64,000 bases of DNA from Desulfobaculum xiamenense. GTDB lineage: Bacteria > Desulfobacterota > Desulfovibrionia > Desulfovibrionales > Desulfovibrionaceae. The notes below the pieces were generated by a model that did no database searches, was not told where the DNA came from, and saw nothing but the letters and a program-made list of their open reading frames with translations. The stretch lies in the NCBI RefSeq assembly GCF_011927665.1, contig NZ_JAATJA010000001.1, positions 663,019-727,018 on the forward strand, in the 5' to 3' direction. The position numbers and the translations under genes were made by a program. Positions 47,159 through 56,200 of this stretch are shown piece by piece; the stretch's first letter is position 1, and each line of letters opens with the position of its first letter.

Positions 47159-48793
47159 ATGTCGCAGTGGTCGAAAAATAACGACGTCCTTGGCACCACC
47201 AACCGTGGTAACGCCATCGAATCCGGCCTGTGCACCCTTTGCCGGGCCGACTGCAAGGGTAAATGCGAAACCTGGCTTTCCAGCCTGCGCGGCCGTCAGG
47301 TTCTCTATCCCCGCGATTTCGGTCTGGTCACCGCCGGTAGCGGCAACACCAGCCACGTCGGCGTGTCCTACAACTCCCTGCGTATTCAGGGTTCGAACTA
47401 CGGCGCCATCGGCGGCGGCGAAAAGGCCGCCTGCGGCGACTGTCTGTTCACGGACGTGTCCCTCGAAACGACCTTCGGCGCAGAGGAAAAGACCACCTGC
47501 CGCGTGCCCTTCATGACCGGCGCTCTGGGCTCCACCTTCATCGCCGCCAAATACTGGGACAGCTTCGCCGTGGGCGGCGCTCTCGTCGGCATCCCGATTG
47601 TCGTGGGTGAAAACGTCGTGGGCGTGGACCGCAAGTCCCAGCTCGAGAACGGCCGCATCTCCAGCGCTCCGGAACTTGAGCGCCGCATCGACACCTACCT
47701 GCGCTATCAGGACGGCTACGGTGCTATCATCGTGCAGCTCAACGTCGAGGACACCCGCAACGGCGTGGCCGAGTACATCGCCGAGAAGTACGGCGACAAG
47801 GTCATCATCGAGCTTAAGTGGGGTCAGGGCGCGAAGAACATCGGCGGCGAGATCGAGGTCAAGAGCCTCGAATACGCCAAGTTCCTCAAGGAGCGCGGCT
47901 ACCTCGTCGATCCCGATCCCGAGCGTCCCGAAGTGCAGGAAGCCTTCAAGACCGGCGCCATCCACTCCTTCGCGCGCCACAGCCGCCTCGGCTACACGAA
48001 CCTGCATTCCTACGATCAGGTTCACGAGAACTTCATGCAGGCCATTGCCTACCTGCGCAAGCTCGGCTTCAAGCGCATCACGCTGAAGACCGGCTCCTAC
48101 GGCATGGAAGCGCTGGCCATGGCCATCAAGTTCGCCACCGAGGCCAAGCTCGACCTGCTGACCATGGACGGCTCTGGCGGCGGCACCGGCATGAGCCCGT
48201 GGAACATGATGGAGAGCTGGGGCGTTCCGTCCATCCTCCTGCATTCCAAGGCTCACGAGTACGCCTCCATTCTGGCCGCCAATGGCCACAAGGTCGTGGA
48301 CATGAGCTTCGCGGGCGGCTTTGCCAAGTGTTCCAACATCTTCAAGGCCCTCGCCCTCGGCGCGCCCTACACCAAGATGATCTGCATGGGCCGCGCCATG
48401 ATGATTCCGGGCTTCCTCGGTTCCAACATCGAAGGCGTGCTGCGCCCCGAGCGCCGCGAGAAGGTCTGCGGCAACTGGGACAGCCTGCCCGCCACCGTCA
48501 GCGAGCTCGGCACCACCGCCGAGGAAATCTTCGCCGGTTACCACGATGTGGAGAAGAAGGTCGGCAAGGACGAGATGAAGAACATCCCCTACGGTGCCAT
48601 CGCCATCTGCACCCTCGTGGACAAGCTGTCCGCCGGACTTCAGCAGCTTCTGGCCGGTGCGCGCAAGTTCTCCATCAACGACATCCGTCGCGAGGACATT
48701 GCCTCCGCCAACCGCGAAACCGAGCGCGAGACCAAGATTCCCTTCATCACCGACATTCAGGACGAAACCGCGAAGCGCATCCTCAACAGCTAG
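47159..48793 (+). CDS. FMN-binding glutamate synthase-family protein (stand-alone GltB-like)
   Basis: A 544-residue protein built on the FMN-binding synthase domain of glutamate synthase. Clear TIM-barrel marks: LKTGSYGMEALAMAIKFATEAKLDLLTMDGSGGGTGMSPWNMMESWG and the FAGGFAKCSNIFKALALGAPYTKMICMGRAMM segment. An N-terminal four-cysteine cluster CTLCRADCKGKC (residues 25-36) and ACGDC near residue 98 suggest iron-sulfur binding. There is no glutaminase domain and no GltD beside it, so ammonia-dependent activity or a different substrate must be considered. GGAG lies a few bases before the ATG. Confidence 0.85.
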   Translation: MSQWSKNNDVLGTTNRGNAIESGLCTLCRADCKGKCETWLSSLRGRQVLYPRDFGLVTAGSGNTSHVGVSYNSLRIQGSNYGAIGGGEKAACGDCLFTDVSLETTFGAEEKTTCRVPFMTGALGSTFIAAKYWDSFAVGGALVGIPIVVGENVVGVDRKSQLENGRISSAPELERRIDTYLRYQDGYGAIIVQLNVEDTRNGVAEYIAEKYGDKVIIELKWGQGAKNIGGEIEVKSLEYAKFLKERGYLVDPDPERPEVQEAFKTGAIHSFARHSRLGYTNLHSYDQVHENFMQAIAYLRKLGFKRITLKTGSYGMEALAMAIKFATEAKLDLLTMDGSGGGTGMSPWNMMESWGVPSILLHSKAHEYASILAANGHKVVDMSFAGGFAKCSNIFKALALGAPYTKMICMGRAMMIPGFLGSNIEGVLRPERREKVCGNWDSLPATVSELGTTAEEIFAGYHDVEKKVGKDEMKNIPYGAIAICTLVDKLSAGLQQLLAGARKFSINDIRREDIASANRETERETKIPFITDIQDETAKRILNS

Positions 48794-48822
48794 TCCGGTT
48801 CCCCGTCCCTCATTGAGGACAA

Positions 48823-48854
48823 AAAGGCCCACCGACATACGTCGGTGGGCCTTT
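48823..48854. terminator. Bidirectional terminator between converging genes
   Basis: Fourteen-base-pair perfect stem AAAGGCCCACCGAC / GTCGGTGGGCCTTT with loop ATAC. T-rich runs flank it on both strands, so it serves the + strand synthase gene and the - strand pilin-like gene. Confidence 0.88.
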
Positions 48855-48895
48855 CCTTATTCAAGCCGTTGCGGGATGGGCAACAGATGTGCGCT

Positions 48896-49651
48896 CTAGT
48901 CCAGCGTCACGGCGATGGTGCACCAGCGCGGCGCACTGCCGGATTCCGGCCAGTCCGCCAGCGAAACGGTCTCGACCACACTGTTCTCCCAGTTGACGAG
49001 ATTCCAAGCCGCGTCGGTATCGATCTTATCGCTTTCGTGCACGAACACGCACACGAGGCTTCCGTTTCGCCCATCGGCGACGCCATCGGTCGAGGTATCG
49101 AGCGTACGCGCCAAATCGCTCGGCACGTTGCAGAAAATCACGCAGTTGCGCACAGGAGAGCTCGGCCCGCCGAGCTTCAGCCCCCAGAACCCGACACACA
49201 TGGTGGACGGACCGGTAAACTCGCCATACACGGTGCGCCCGAAGGGATCGTAGTCGTTGGCGCAGCCCACAGCCCGCTCGTAGTCGTTGAGGTCGGACTT
49301 CACGAGCGTGCAGGGATCAATCCCCGCGTCCATGAGCGCCGTATACACGCCCTCGGCATGGCTGTGCCACTTCTTGGGAAATACCATTCCGTCCATAATG
49401 CCGTCGGAAATGGCGTTGTGCGAGCGCTCGCCGCCGTTGCCAGTGCCATCGAACAGCACCTGACCGGTCTTGTCGCGATAGGTCTGCGCAATCGTCACCC
49501 ACTTATTGACGAATCCCTGCGCATACTGCTTTGCCTGAGCGCTTCGGACAAGGTCGCGCCCCTTCATGACACCCGCGAGAATGAAACCAATCACCACGAG
49601 CACCACAGCCATTTCCACAAGTGTAAAACCACTCTTACGCACAGTCTTCAA
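48896..49651 (-). CDS. Type IV pilin-like protein with prepilin leader
   Basis: A 251-residue protein with a class III signal: MKTVRKSG then FTLVEMAVVLVVIGFILAG, cleavage expected after G8 and the conserved Glu at +5. The rest is a roughly 220-residue exported domain with several cysteines (DPCTLV, AVGC, MCVGFWG, RNCVIFC, LVCVF, RWCT), probably disulfide-bonded. No pilus assembly genes are nearby, so it is an orphan minor pilin or pseudopilin. The start is TTG at 49651, with GGAG 8 bases upstream. Confidence 0.8.
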   Translation of the reverse strand: MKTVRKSGFTLVEMAVVLVVIGFILAGVMKGRDLVRSAQAKQYAQGFVNKWVTIAQTYRDKTGQVLFDGTGNGGERSHNAISDGIMDGMVFPKKWHSHAEGVYTALMDAGIDPCTLVKSDLNDYERAVGCANDYDPFGRTVYGEFTGPSTMCVGFWGLKLGGPSSPVRNCVIFCNVPSDLARTLDTSTDGVADGRNGSLVCVFVHESDKIDTDAAWNLVNWENSVVETVSLADWPESGSAPRWCTIAVTLD

Positions 49652-49997
49652 CTCTTCATCTCCAAAACATCACCATTCGCGTTGCCCAACAGCGGCACAC
49701 CAGAACATATGCGAGCGAACTCGCTTTCAACCTTCACGACACGCACGCCGAAACCGTGCGTATGACACATACCGTAGCGACATTGCCATACACATCGCGA
49801 AGTTCTACAACGCATCAGGCATTGAAATTTCCACCTTTCATCGCGCCGCGCATAGCCAGCCCATGCCGCCCAGACGCCGAAAAGCCGCTCTGGTTACGCA
49901 ATTCGCGCTGGAATGTCCACCACTGAATACACACGGCGACCCGTTGCATGCCGACACACGCATGAGAATCCGCTTCGTCCAGCCGCTCAACGGAGCA
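49652..49997. other. Non-coding region upstream of the pilin-like gene
   Basis: About 345 bases between the upstream lipoprotein terminator and the TTG start of the pilin-like gene. It is slightly more AT-rich than its surroundings and presumably holds the pilin promoter. I find no sigma-54 element with correct GG-N10-GC spacing and no coding frame I would accept. Confidence 0.4.
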
Positions 49998-50027
49998 CAA
50001 AAAAGGGAGAGGCACTTGCCTCTCCCC
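49998..50027 (-). terminator. Intrinsic terminator after the lipoprotein gene
   Basis: On the minus strand, stem GGGAGAGGCA / TGCCTCTCCC with a three-base loop and six T. It closes the transcript of the genes at 50072 and upstream. Confidence 0.88.
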
Positions 50028-50071
50028 GAAAATACATAACGAAACGCCGGGCCACACCCGGGTGTCGCGCT

Positions 50072-50821
50072 TTACTTGTCTGTCTTTGCGGCCGGATTGG
50101 CCACAGGCACCTTGTAGGACAAAATCTCGCCGCCCACGCGCACGACAAGGCTGACGGACGAAACGCCGCGATCAGCGGGGAAATAGAGATAGCCCACGCG
50201 CGTGTAGTCGGACGGCAGCGGCTCATCGTTCCAGCCGTACTGCGTGAGTTCGCGGCGGATGACCTGCTTGAGGTCGCGCTCGGACGAGCCATACGCTCCG
50301 GCCGCACCGCCAGCCAATGCGCCTCCGGCGGCACCGATGGCCGCACCCTTCCAGATGTTGTCACCACCGCCGATGGTGCCGATCAACGCGCCAAGCCCCG
50401 CGCCGAGGAACGACCCCAGAGCGGCGCTGCGCCCGGCATTGTACGCGGTATTGCGGAAGGACTCGGAAGCGAAGACAAGGCTGGTCGCCTCCTCAAGGCT
50501 GTAGGCGAGATATTCGCCATCGACGCCCTGCCCGCGCACTTCCTCGACCTGCACCACGGGGGCCTGCAGGCTCTTGTTGCGAAAAACGAGGAACACAGGC
50601 GCGAGCCCGGCCTCGGCGTAATCCATTCCCTGTCCAAAATGCTCGTAGGCCACGGCGGCGATGTCCCAGCGCGGAGTGACCACCGCGCCGTCCACCGTGG
50701 ACGGATCGACAACCCTGCGCGGCTGGGGCAACGGCCTCGTCGGCTGACACCCAAGCGCCGCAAGCATGGAAACGAGCACCACCAGAACAACGGCCAATCG
50801 TGTACGCCTTGCGGCAGTCAT
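50072..50821 (-). CDS. Glycine-zipper lipoprotein of unknown function
   Basis: A 249-residue protein. The signal peptide ends in a lipobox ALGC, so lipid anchoring is expected. The middle (about 125-175) is a glycine zipper, GSFLGAGLGALIGTIGGG and GAAIGAAGGALAGGAAGAYG, which usually inserts into or oligomerises at membranes. The C-terminal part is a beta-rich domain. I start at the ATG at 50821 because GAGGA lies 8 bases upstream; the ATG at 50836 is the alternative. Downstream of the MEMO gene by 30 bases. Function unknown. Confidence 0.75.
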   Translation of the reverse strand: MTAARRTRLAVVLVVLVSMLAALGCQPTRPLPQPRRVVDPSTVDGAVVTPRWDIAAVAYEHFGQGMDYAEAGLAPVFLVFRNKSLQAPVVQVEEVRGQGVDGEYLAYSLEEATSLVFASESFRNTAYNAGRSAALGSFLGAGLGALIGTIGGGDNIWKGAAIGAAGGALAGGAAGAYGSSERDLKQVIRRELTQYGWNDEPLPSDYTRVGYLYFPADRGVSSVSLVVRVGGEILSYKVPVANPAAKTDK

Positions 50822-50851
50822 GTCTTCATTCCTCACATGTTCGTTGGCGGA

Positions 50852-51667
50852 CTAATGGACGAGCACGCCCGCATAGCCCACCACCTGTTCCTGATCGCCC
50901 GTCACATCTCCCGAGGTGGCGTACGCCGCCAACCGCCCCTCCCGCGCGCCAAGCCCCTTGGCGATCATGAGGCCAAGGGTCATGGGCAGCACCCCGCACA
51001 TGGTGATGCCGCGCTCGCGCACGACATCATACAACCCGCGCGGATCGAGGGCCACGGCGGCATCCAGCGCAGCCGTGTCGAGAGTGCGGGCCGTTTGTCT
51101 GGAAACATAATGGCTCATGTCCGAACTGACCACAATGGAAACGGGTGCCTCCGCCGCTGCGAGAATCGGCACTATGGCGGCGGCCACCTCTTCGAGCACT
51201 GTGAAACGGTGCTCCGAAACGGCCACCGGCACGATGCCGACGCCCGGATCGCGAAACGCGAGAAACGGCAGGATCACTTCAAGGGAATGTTCCATGGCGT
51301 GCGCGGCGGTATCAGCACTCACGGCAGGATGGCAGGACGCGATGCGTGAGGCCAGTTCCGACAGCACAGGCACGTCCGATCCGGGAATGAACCAGTGCCC
51401 GTCGGGCCATACGGCAATGGCCTGCCCGCGCCCGGTATGATTCGGCCCGAGCATAAGGATAGTCGAGGAGAGATTGGCGGATGCCAGCGTGCGCCCGCAG
51501 ACCCGCCCGGAAAACATGTATCCGGCGTGGGGCACCATGGCTAGAAGCGTCCGGGGCGCATCCGCTGGCGGAGCATCCACTCCGGACATGCAGGCCTCCA
51601 CCTCACGGCGCAGGCCGACGGGATTTCCCTGATAGAACTGACCGGCAACGACGGGATTTCTGTCCAT
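50852..51667 (-). CDS. MEMO-family protein (AmmeMemoRadiSam system protein B)
   Basis: A 271-residue cytoplasmic protein of the MEMO1/extradiol-dioxygenase-like fold. Motifs: NPVVAGQFYQGNP at the N-terminus, VPHAGYMFSGRVCG near residue 43, LGPNHTGRGQAIAVWP, AHAMEHSLEVILPFL and VSSDMSHYVS, giving the three-histidine site. In many genomes MEMO is encoded with an AMMECR1 protein and a radical SAM enzyme; neither is visible here. AAGGAGG precedes the ATG at 51667. Function in bacteria is unknown. Confidence 0.88.
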   Translation of the reverse strand: MDRNPVVAGQFYQGNPVGLRREVEACMSGVDAPPADAPRTLLAMVPHAGYMFSGRVCGRTLASANLSSTILMLGPNHTGRGQAIAVWPDGHWFIPGSDVPVLSELASRIASCHPAVSADTAAHAMEHSLEVILPFLAFRDPGVGIVPVAVSEHRFTVLEEVAAAIVPILAAAEAPVSIVVSSDMSHYVSRQTARTLDTAALDAAVALDPRGLYDVVRERGITMCGVLPMTLGLMIAKGLGAREGRLAAYATSGDVTGDQEQVVGYAGVLVH

Positions 51668-51702
51668 GCCCCCTCCTTGTCGCGCATGCCGCGCGTGCCG
51701 CG

Positions 51703-54700
51703 CTATTGCATGCGGGCGTCGGGCTGATAGGGCCGGGTCGCCTGCTCCAGACTGTCGAGCTGGAGATCCGAGGCGGCCATGCGCCCATAGAGCGAACCCG
51801 GCATGGCTTGCGAAAGCGCCTCCAAAATCTTGCGCCACTCGACGAGGTCGCCCAGCTTCTTGTGCAGACCGGCCATGCGGTAGCGAAGCGCCGGCCAGCT
51901 CGGGTCCGATGAATCGATGTTCTTCTCGTACTCCGCCGCCCACTTCAAGGCCTCGCCAGCGCGCCCGGTCCGCTCGGTCACATCCATGAGCATACGCAGG
52001 CTGTCGCGAATCTTGCCCTTGTCCTCACCCGTGCGCAGGAAGGTTTCCAGGGCCTCCTGCGCATAGTCGTACGCCTGCTTGAGTTGATTCGAATCCATGG
52101 CCCCAAGCGCCATGAAGTACAACGCGTAGGCATGCTGGCGTTCGTCGAGCTGGGTATCCATGCCCAGTTCCGCCCACAGGGGGCGGCTGTGCTCGAAGTC
52201 GCCAAGATTTTCGTAGGCGAGGGCTTGAGCATAGCGCAACTCGCGGCGATGGTCAGGCGAAAGTTCCCAATTGCGCACCGCCTGCGACACGTCGAGCACC
52301 TTGTCCCACGCCTGATTCTCCAGATACACGGACAGGGCGAGGCTCATGGCCATCTCGGAGACGTCGGGAATCTGCGGCTGACGCAGGAACGGCGTGACGA
52401 TGTCCAGCGCCTGCGCAGGTTCGCCGCGCTTCCAGAAGCTCAGGGCAAGGGCCATGCGTGCACCGGGGGAAAGCTCCTCAAGGCTGTCACGCAGGAAATC
52501 GTAATCCTTCCAGAGCTTGAGGATCATCGGATAGTTTTCCTCGCGCACAAGAGGTTCCACGACCATGCTAAAGGCCTGAAGGCCCACGTCGCGGGCGCGG
52601 GGCAAGAGCGGGCTGTCCGGATAGCGCGTGGCGAAATCGCGGGAAGCGGCGATGGCGTCGAAATACTTCTTGTTCCACAACTGCCAGATGCCCAGCTTGA
52701 GTTGCGCCAACGGAGCAAGTTCACTGTCAGGATAATCGGCGATGATCTCCTGATAAATCTGCGACGGCTTGAGATTGAGAGGCCTGTCGAAAATTGTGAA
52801 CATCTGCTCCACGCTCGGCTCGTCGTAGATGCCTTCCTCGGCGAGGCGCATCTTGGAGACGAGCCCACCCTCACGGTCCGGAAACTCGGCTATGGCCTTC
52901 TCGTACACTTCGCGCGCGGCGGCGGGCTTATCCGTATTGACGTAGATGTCGCCGAGGCGGGCGAGGATGACGTCCGCGTCGTCGCCCTGCGGGTCGATGT
53001 TGTAGTAGGCCCAGTAATAGTCCTTGGCGGCCTGATAATTCTTGACGGAGAAGGCCGCGTCGCCCTGCAGCTGGAGGAACGGCGGGAACTCGATGTAGTA
53101 GCGCGGCCAGCGCTTCTCGATGAAGTCCACGATCTGGAAGGCCTGCTTGTCGTAGCCAAGCTCGCGCAACGAACGCGCCAGACCGAGCGACGCCTCGCGC
53201 ACGAAGGGGCTGTCCGGATAGACCTGCACCAGATACTGGAATTCGTCGGCAGCGCGCTGGTAGTCCTTCTTCTTGAAGTGGTAGTCGCCCCAGTAGTAGT
53301 AGGTCAGCGGAACGTTGGGATCGTTCTTGTGCCTGTTGCGCAGCAGGTTGAAGAAGGCAGTGGCCTCGGGGACGTTCTCCACGTGCAGGTTCAGCACGCC
53401 ACGCTTGAGCAGTGCGGCCGGAACGCGCTTGGAATCGAGATTGAAATTCATGGCCGCTTCGTACGCGCCGTTGATCTCGTCGAAATGCTTGTCGAACTCG
53501 CCGGAGTATTTCGAATACAGGATGTCCGCCTTGAGATAGAGCGCCTCCTCCTTCAACTCGGCGGGGACGCGCGAATCGCGTGTCAGGATGTCGAGATGCT
53601 CAAGAGCCACGTCGTGCTCGCCCGTGCTCTGGGCGGTCTGCGCGGCCAGCATGACCTCGTCGAAATCGGGCGTCGTGGCGTTGGTGCCCTCCGCCGGAGC
53701 CTGTTCGGCCTCCTCGGCGGCGACCTCCTCGGTCGCATTCGCAGGCTCCGCCTCCACCAGCGGCTGCGGCAAATCCGGCGTACGCGGCGCAACGGGAGCC
53801 TCCTCGGCGACGCGGGGCGCGGGAACCTCCGCCGTGGGCGGCTGCGGCGCACCATCCTTGCCGAGCCGGGCGCGATAGACCCACGGCCCGGATTCCTCGC
53901 GAATGAAATCGGCGACATCCTGCGTCACGCGAGAGGCATTGTCCTCGCCCATCGGCTTCGAAACAGCTTCAGGCGCGGGCGCTTGTGCAGGTGCTGCGGG
54001 CACCTGCGCGACGGGAGCGGCAGGCGCAGGGGCAACCGGCTCGGCCAGCGGCACGGACTCGCGCGCCTCGGGAACCTCACCACCGCGCACCACCTTGCCA
54101 CGAAAGACATTGGCGGTCGCGGACGGCGGCTCCGGCTGCGACTGACGAGGGGCGGTCTGCGCAGGCGCTTCGTCCTGTCGGGCCGGTGCAGGTGCGGACT
54201 CTCCGGCGTCGCTCCCAGTAGCACCGGGGCGGGCGACCTTTCCGGAAACCACATGCCCATCGGTGCGCGACACTACGGGTGCCGCAGGGGTGGGCTGCGA
54301 AGCTGGGGCCACAGGCGGAATGTCGGCCTGCCGCGCGGTCGCGGCCGGAGGAGTCTGCACTTCGGGAGTGGATTGCGTGACAGGAGCTGCGCCCCGGTCC
54401 GTAGCCGCAGCCTTGTGCGCGGCGGGTTCGGGCTTGGCGACAGGAGTGGGCGCGGGGGCCTCTGCACGAGGGCGAGGCGTTGTCCCGTTGGGACGCCAAC
54501 GCGCACCAAGGGGATCGCGAAACACGTCAATAACGAGGCGTGATGGATTTTCGAGCGTAAAGGCGACGTAGCCGAAGGCGTCAGTTCCCATGCGCACATC
54601 AGCCCCTGAGGGGGCGACACGCACATCGCGGATGAGCGCAGCACCGCCGAAATCCGGACGCGGACCGCTCACGCCCCCCATCCCGGCGGGAATGGAGACG

Positions 54701-54918
54701 GAAAATTCGCGCCCGCCGGTGCGGGCCACATCATACTTCGGAAGAGTGCCGGGGAAGGTGAAAACAAGCCGCTCCCGATCCGGATGCAGGCCGAATGTAT
54801 AGGAAACGGCCCCGCCATCGGACGGGAGAAGGAGCCAGAAAAGGCTCAACAGGATGAGGATGCAGGAAGGCCTGCGGGTCGTACGCGCGTTCACGTCATC
54901 ACTTCTTGCAATAACCAT
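51703..54918 (-). CDS. Large exported AMIN-domain/TPR protein
   Basis: A protein of about 1071 residues. A signal peptide (RRPSCILILLSLFWLLLPSDGGA) leads to an AMIN-like beta domain of about 110 residues (VSYTFGLHPDRERLVFTFPG ... YVAFTLENPSRLVIDVF), a Pro/Ala-rich linker of about 300 residues, then about 650 residues of TPR-type helical repeats (for example LTYYYWGDYHFKKKDYQRAADEFQYLVQVYPDSPFV). AMIN domains localise proteins to the cell wall, so it is probably a periplasmic scaffold. The start is uncertain: ATG 54918 is used, GTG 54894 is the alternative. It follows the sigma-54 activator by 84 bases. Confidence 0.75.
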   Translation of the reverse strand: MVIARSDDVNARTTRRPSCILILLSLFWLLLPSDGGAVSYTFGLHPDRERLVFTFPGTLPKYDVARTGGREFSVSIPAGMGGVSGPRPDFGGAALIRDVRVAPSGADVRMGTDAFGYVAFTLENPSRLVIDVFRDPLGARWRPNGTTPRPRAEAPAPTPVAKPEPAAHKAAATDRGAAPVTQSTPEVQTPPAATARQADIPPVAPASQPTPAAPVVSRTDGHVVSGKVARPGATGSDAGESAPAPARQDEAPAQTAPRQSQPEPPSATANVFRGKVVRGGEVPEARESVPLAEPVAPAPAAPVAQVPAAPAQAPAPEAVSKPMGEDNASRVTQDVADFIREESGPWVYRARLGKDGAPQPPTAEVPAPRVAEEAPVAPRTPDLPQPLVEAEPANATEEVAAEEAEQAPAEGTNATTPDFDEVMLAAQTAQSTGEHDVALEHLDILTRDSRVPAELKEEALYLKADILYSKYSGEFDKHFDEINGAYEAAMNFNLDSKRVPAALLKRGVLNLHVENVPEATAFFNLLRNRHKNDPNVPLTYYYWGDYHFKKKDYQRAADEFQYLVQVYPDSPFVREASLGLARSLRELGYDKQAFQIVDFIEKRWPRYYIEFPPFLQLQGDAAFSVKNYQAAKDYYWAYYNIDPQGDDADVILARLGDIYVNTDKPAAAREVYEKAIAEFPDREGGLVSKMRLAEEGIYDEPSVEQMFTIFDRPLNLKPSQIYQEIIADYPDSELAPLAQLKLGIWQLWNKKYFDAIAASRDFATRYPDSPLLPRARDVGLQAFSMVVEPLVREENYPMILKLWKDYDFLRDSLEELSPGARMALALSFWKRGEPAQALDIVTPFLRQPQIPDVSEMAMSLALSVYLENQAWDKVLDVSQAVRNWELSPDHRRELRYAQALAYENLGDFEHSRPLWAELGMDTQLDERQHAYALYFMALGAMDSNQLKQAYDYAQEALETFLRTGEDKGKIRDSLRMLMDVTERTGRAGEALKWAAEYEKNIDSSDPSWPALRYRMAGLHKKLGDLVEWRKILEALSQAMPGSLYGRMAASDLQLDSLEQATRPYQPDARMQ

Positions 54919-55002
54919 GCAAAAACGCTCGTCAATGGACTCGCCTCCCCGTGCCCGCATGACAGGATGTCCGGCCCCCACGGCGCGAGGGCCGCACAAC
55001 GA

Positions 55003-56013
55003 TCACAGCCCCTTCTTCTTGAGCTTCTCGATGAGCGTGGTCCGCTTGATGCCAAGCACCTCCGCCGCCCGATTCTTGACGCCATCGGCCATGTCGAGGG
55101 CTTCGAGGAGCAACTTTTCCTCCACGGCGTCCAGAAAGGTCTTGAGGTCCATATCGTGATCGCGCAAGTCGCGAATCTGCGGCCATGCGAAGCCGACCTG
55201 AACCGGCTCTGCGGGCAAGGGCGCTTCGGGCAGCTCGCGCCCGGCGCTGGACCATATCTTCTCCGGAAGGTCCGTGGGCTGGATGATCTCTCCCTCGCAC
55301 AGGATGGAGAGACGCTCCATGAAATTCTCAAGCTCGCGAATGTTGCCCGGCCAGTCGTAGACCTGCAACATGGCCCGCGCCTCGGGGGCGAGGCGTAGCG
55401 GCGTGATGCCCTGCTCCTGCGCGAAACGCGAGAGGAAATAGTCCGCCAGCAGCAACACGTCCGCCCCGCGCTCGCGCAGGGGGGGCAGGTGCAGCGGAAT
55501 GACGTTCAGGCGGTAGAAAAGGTCCTCGCGAAAGTTGCCCCGGGCTACCTCCTGCTCAAGGTCGCGATTGGTGGCGGCCACGATGCGCACATCGACCTGC
55601 TGGGTCTTGGTGCCGCCCACCCGCTCAAATTCCTTTTCCTGCAACACGCGCAGAATCTTCACCTGTAGGGAGAGATCAAGCTCGCCGATTTCATCGAGAA
55701 AGATCGTACCGCCGTCCGCGAGTTCGAATCGCCCGGCCCGCGAGCGGATGGCGTGGGTAAAGGCTCCCTTCTCGTGGCCGAAGAGTTCGGATTCGAGCAG
55801 GTCGCGCGGAATGGCTCCGCAGTTGATGGGCACGAAGGGCTTGTCCGCCCGCTTGCTGTTGGTATGCAGTGCGCGGACCAGCAGTTCCTTGCCCGTGCCG
55901 GATTCGCCCGTCACAAGGACGGTGCTCTCCGTAGGCGCGACCTTGGCCAGCACGCCGAAGACCTTCCGCAGCGCCGGGCTTTGACCTATGATTCCGCTCT
56001 TGTCGATATCCAT
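55003..56013 (-). CDS. Sigma-54-dependent activator without receiver domain (FleQ/FlrA-like)
   Basis: A 336-residue bacterial enhancer-binding protein that starts directly with the AAA+ domain: Walker A GESGTGKE (36-43), Walker [11 protein letters not shown] (101-110), R-finger region [18 protein letters not shown]. The sigma-54 contact loop reads GAFTHA (83-88) instead of GAFTGA. The C-terminal Fis-type helix-turn-helix ([23 protein letters not shown]) resembles that of FleQ/FlrA. With no sensory N-terminus, activity may depend on abundance or a partner. It lies beside a flagellar-rod-like gene and could act on the flgF sigma-54 promoter; this is inference. Confidence 0.88.
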   Translation of the reverse strand: MDIDKSGIIGQSPALRKVFGVLAKVAPTESTVLVTGESGTGKELLVRALHTNSKRADKPFVPINCGAIPRDLLESELFGHEKGAFTHAIRSRAGRFELADGGTIFLDEIGELDLSLQVKILRVLQEKEFERVGGTKTQQVDVRIVAATNRDLEQEVARGNFREDLFYRLNVIPLHLPPLRERGADVLLLADYFLSRFAQEQGITPLRLAPEARAMLQVYDWPGNIRELENFMERLSILCEGEIIQPTDLPEKIWSSAGRELPEAPLPAEPVQVGFAWPQIRDLRDHDMDLKTFLDAVEEKLLLEALDMADGVKNRAAEVLGIKRTTLIEKLKKKGL

Positions 56014-56200
56014 TCGTCCTCCACGATGAAGCCCGACGTCCGGCTCTCCCTTCCGAACGACAGGCAGTGCGCGCAGGTTCGCGCGCTATCTGGTCATTGC
56101 TGTCAATTTCATGACGCAAAGTCAAGAGTCTTTTGGATAAATGTCGCCGAGGATTGCGAAAACCGGAGGCTTCAACTCCGGCCCGGCGATGGAAAACGGG

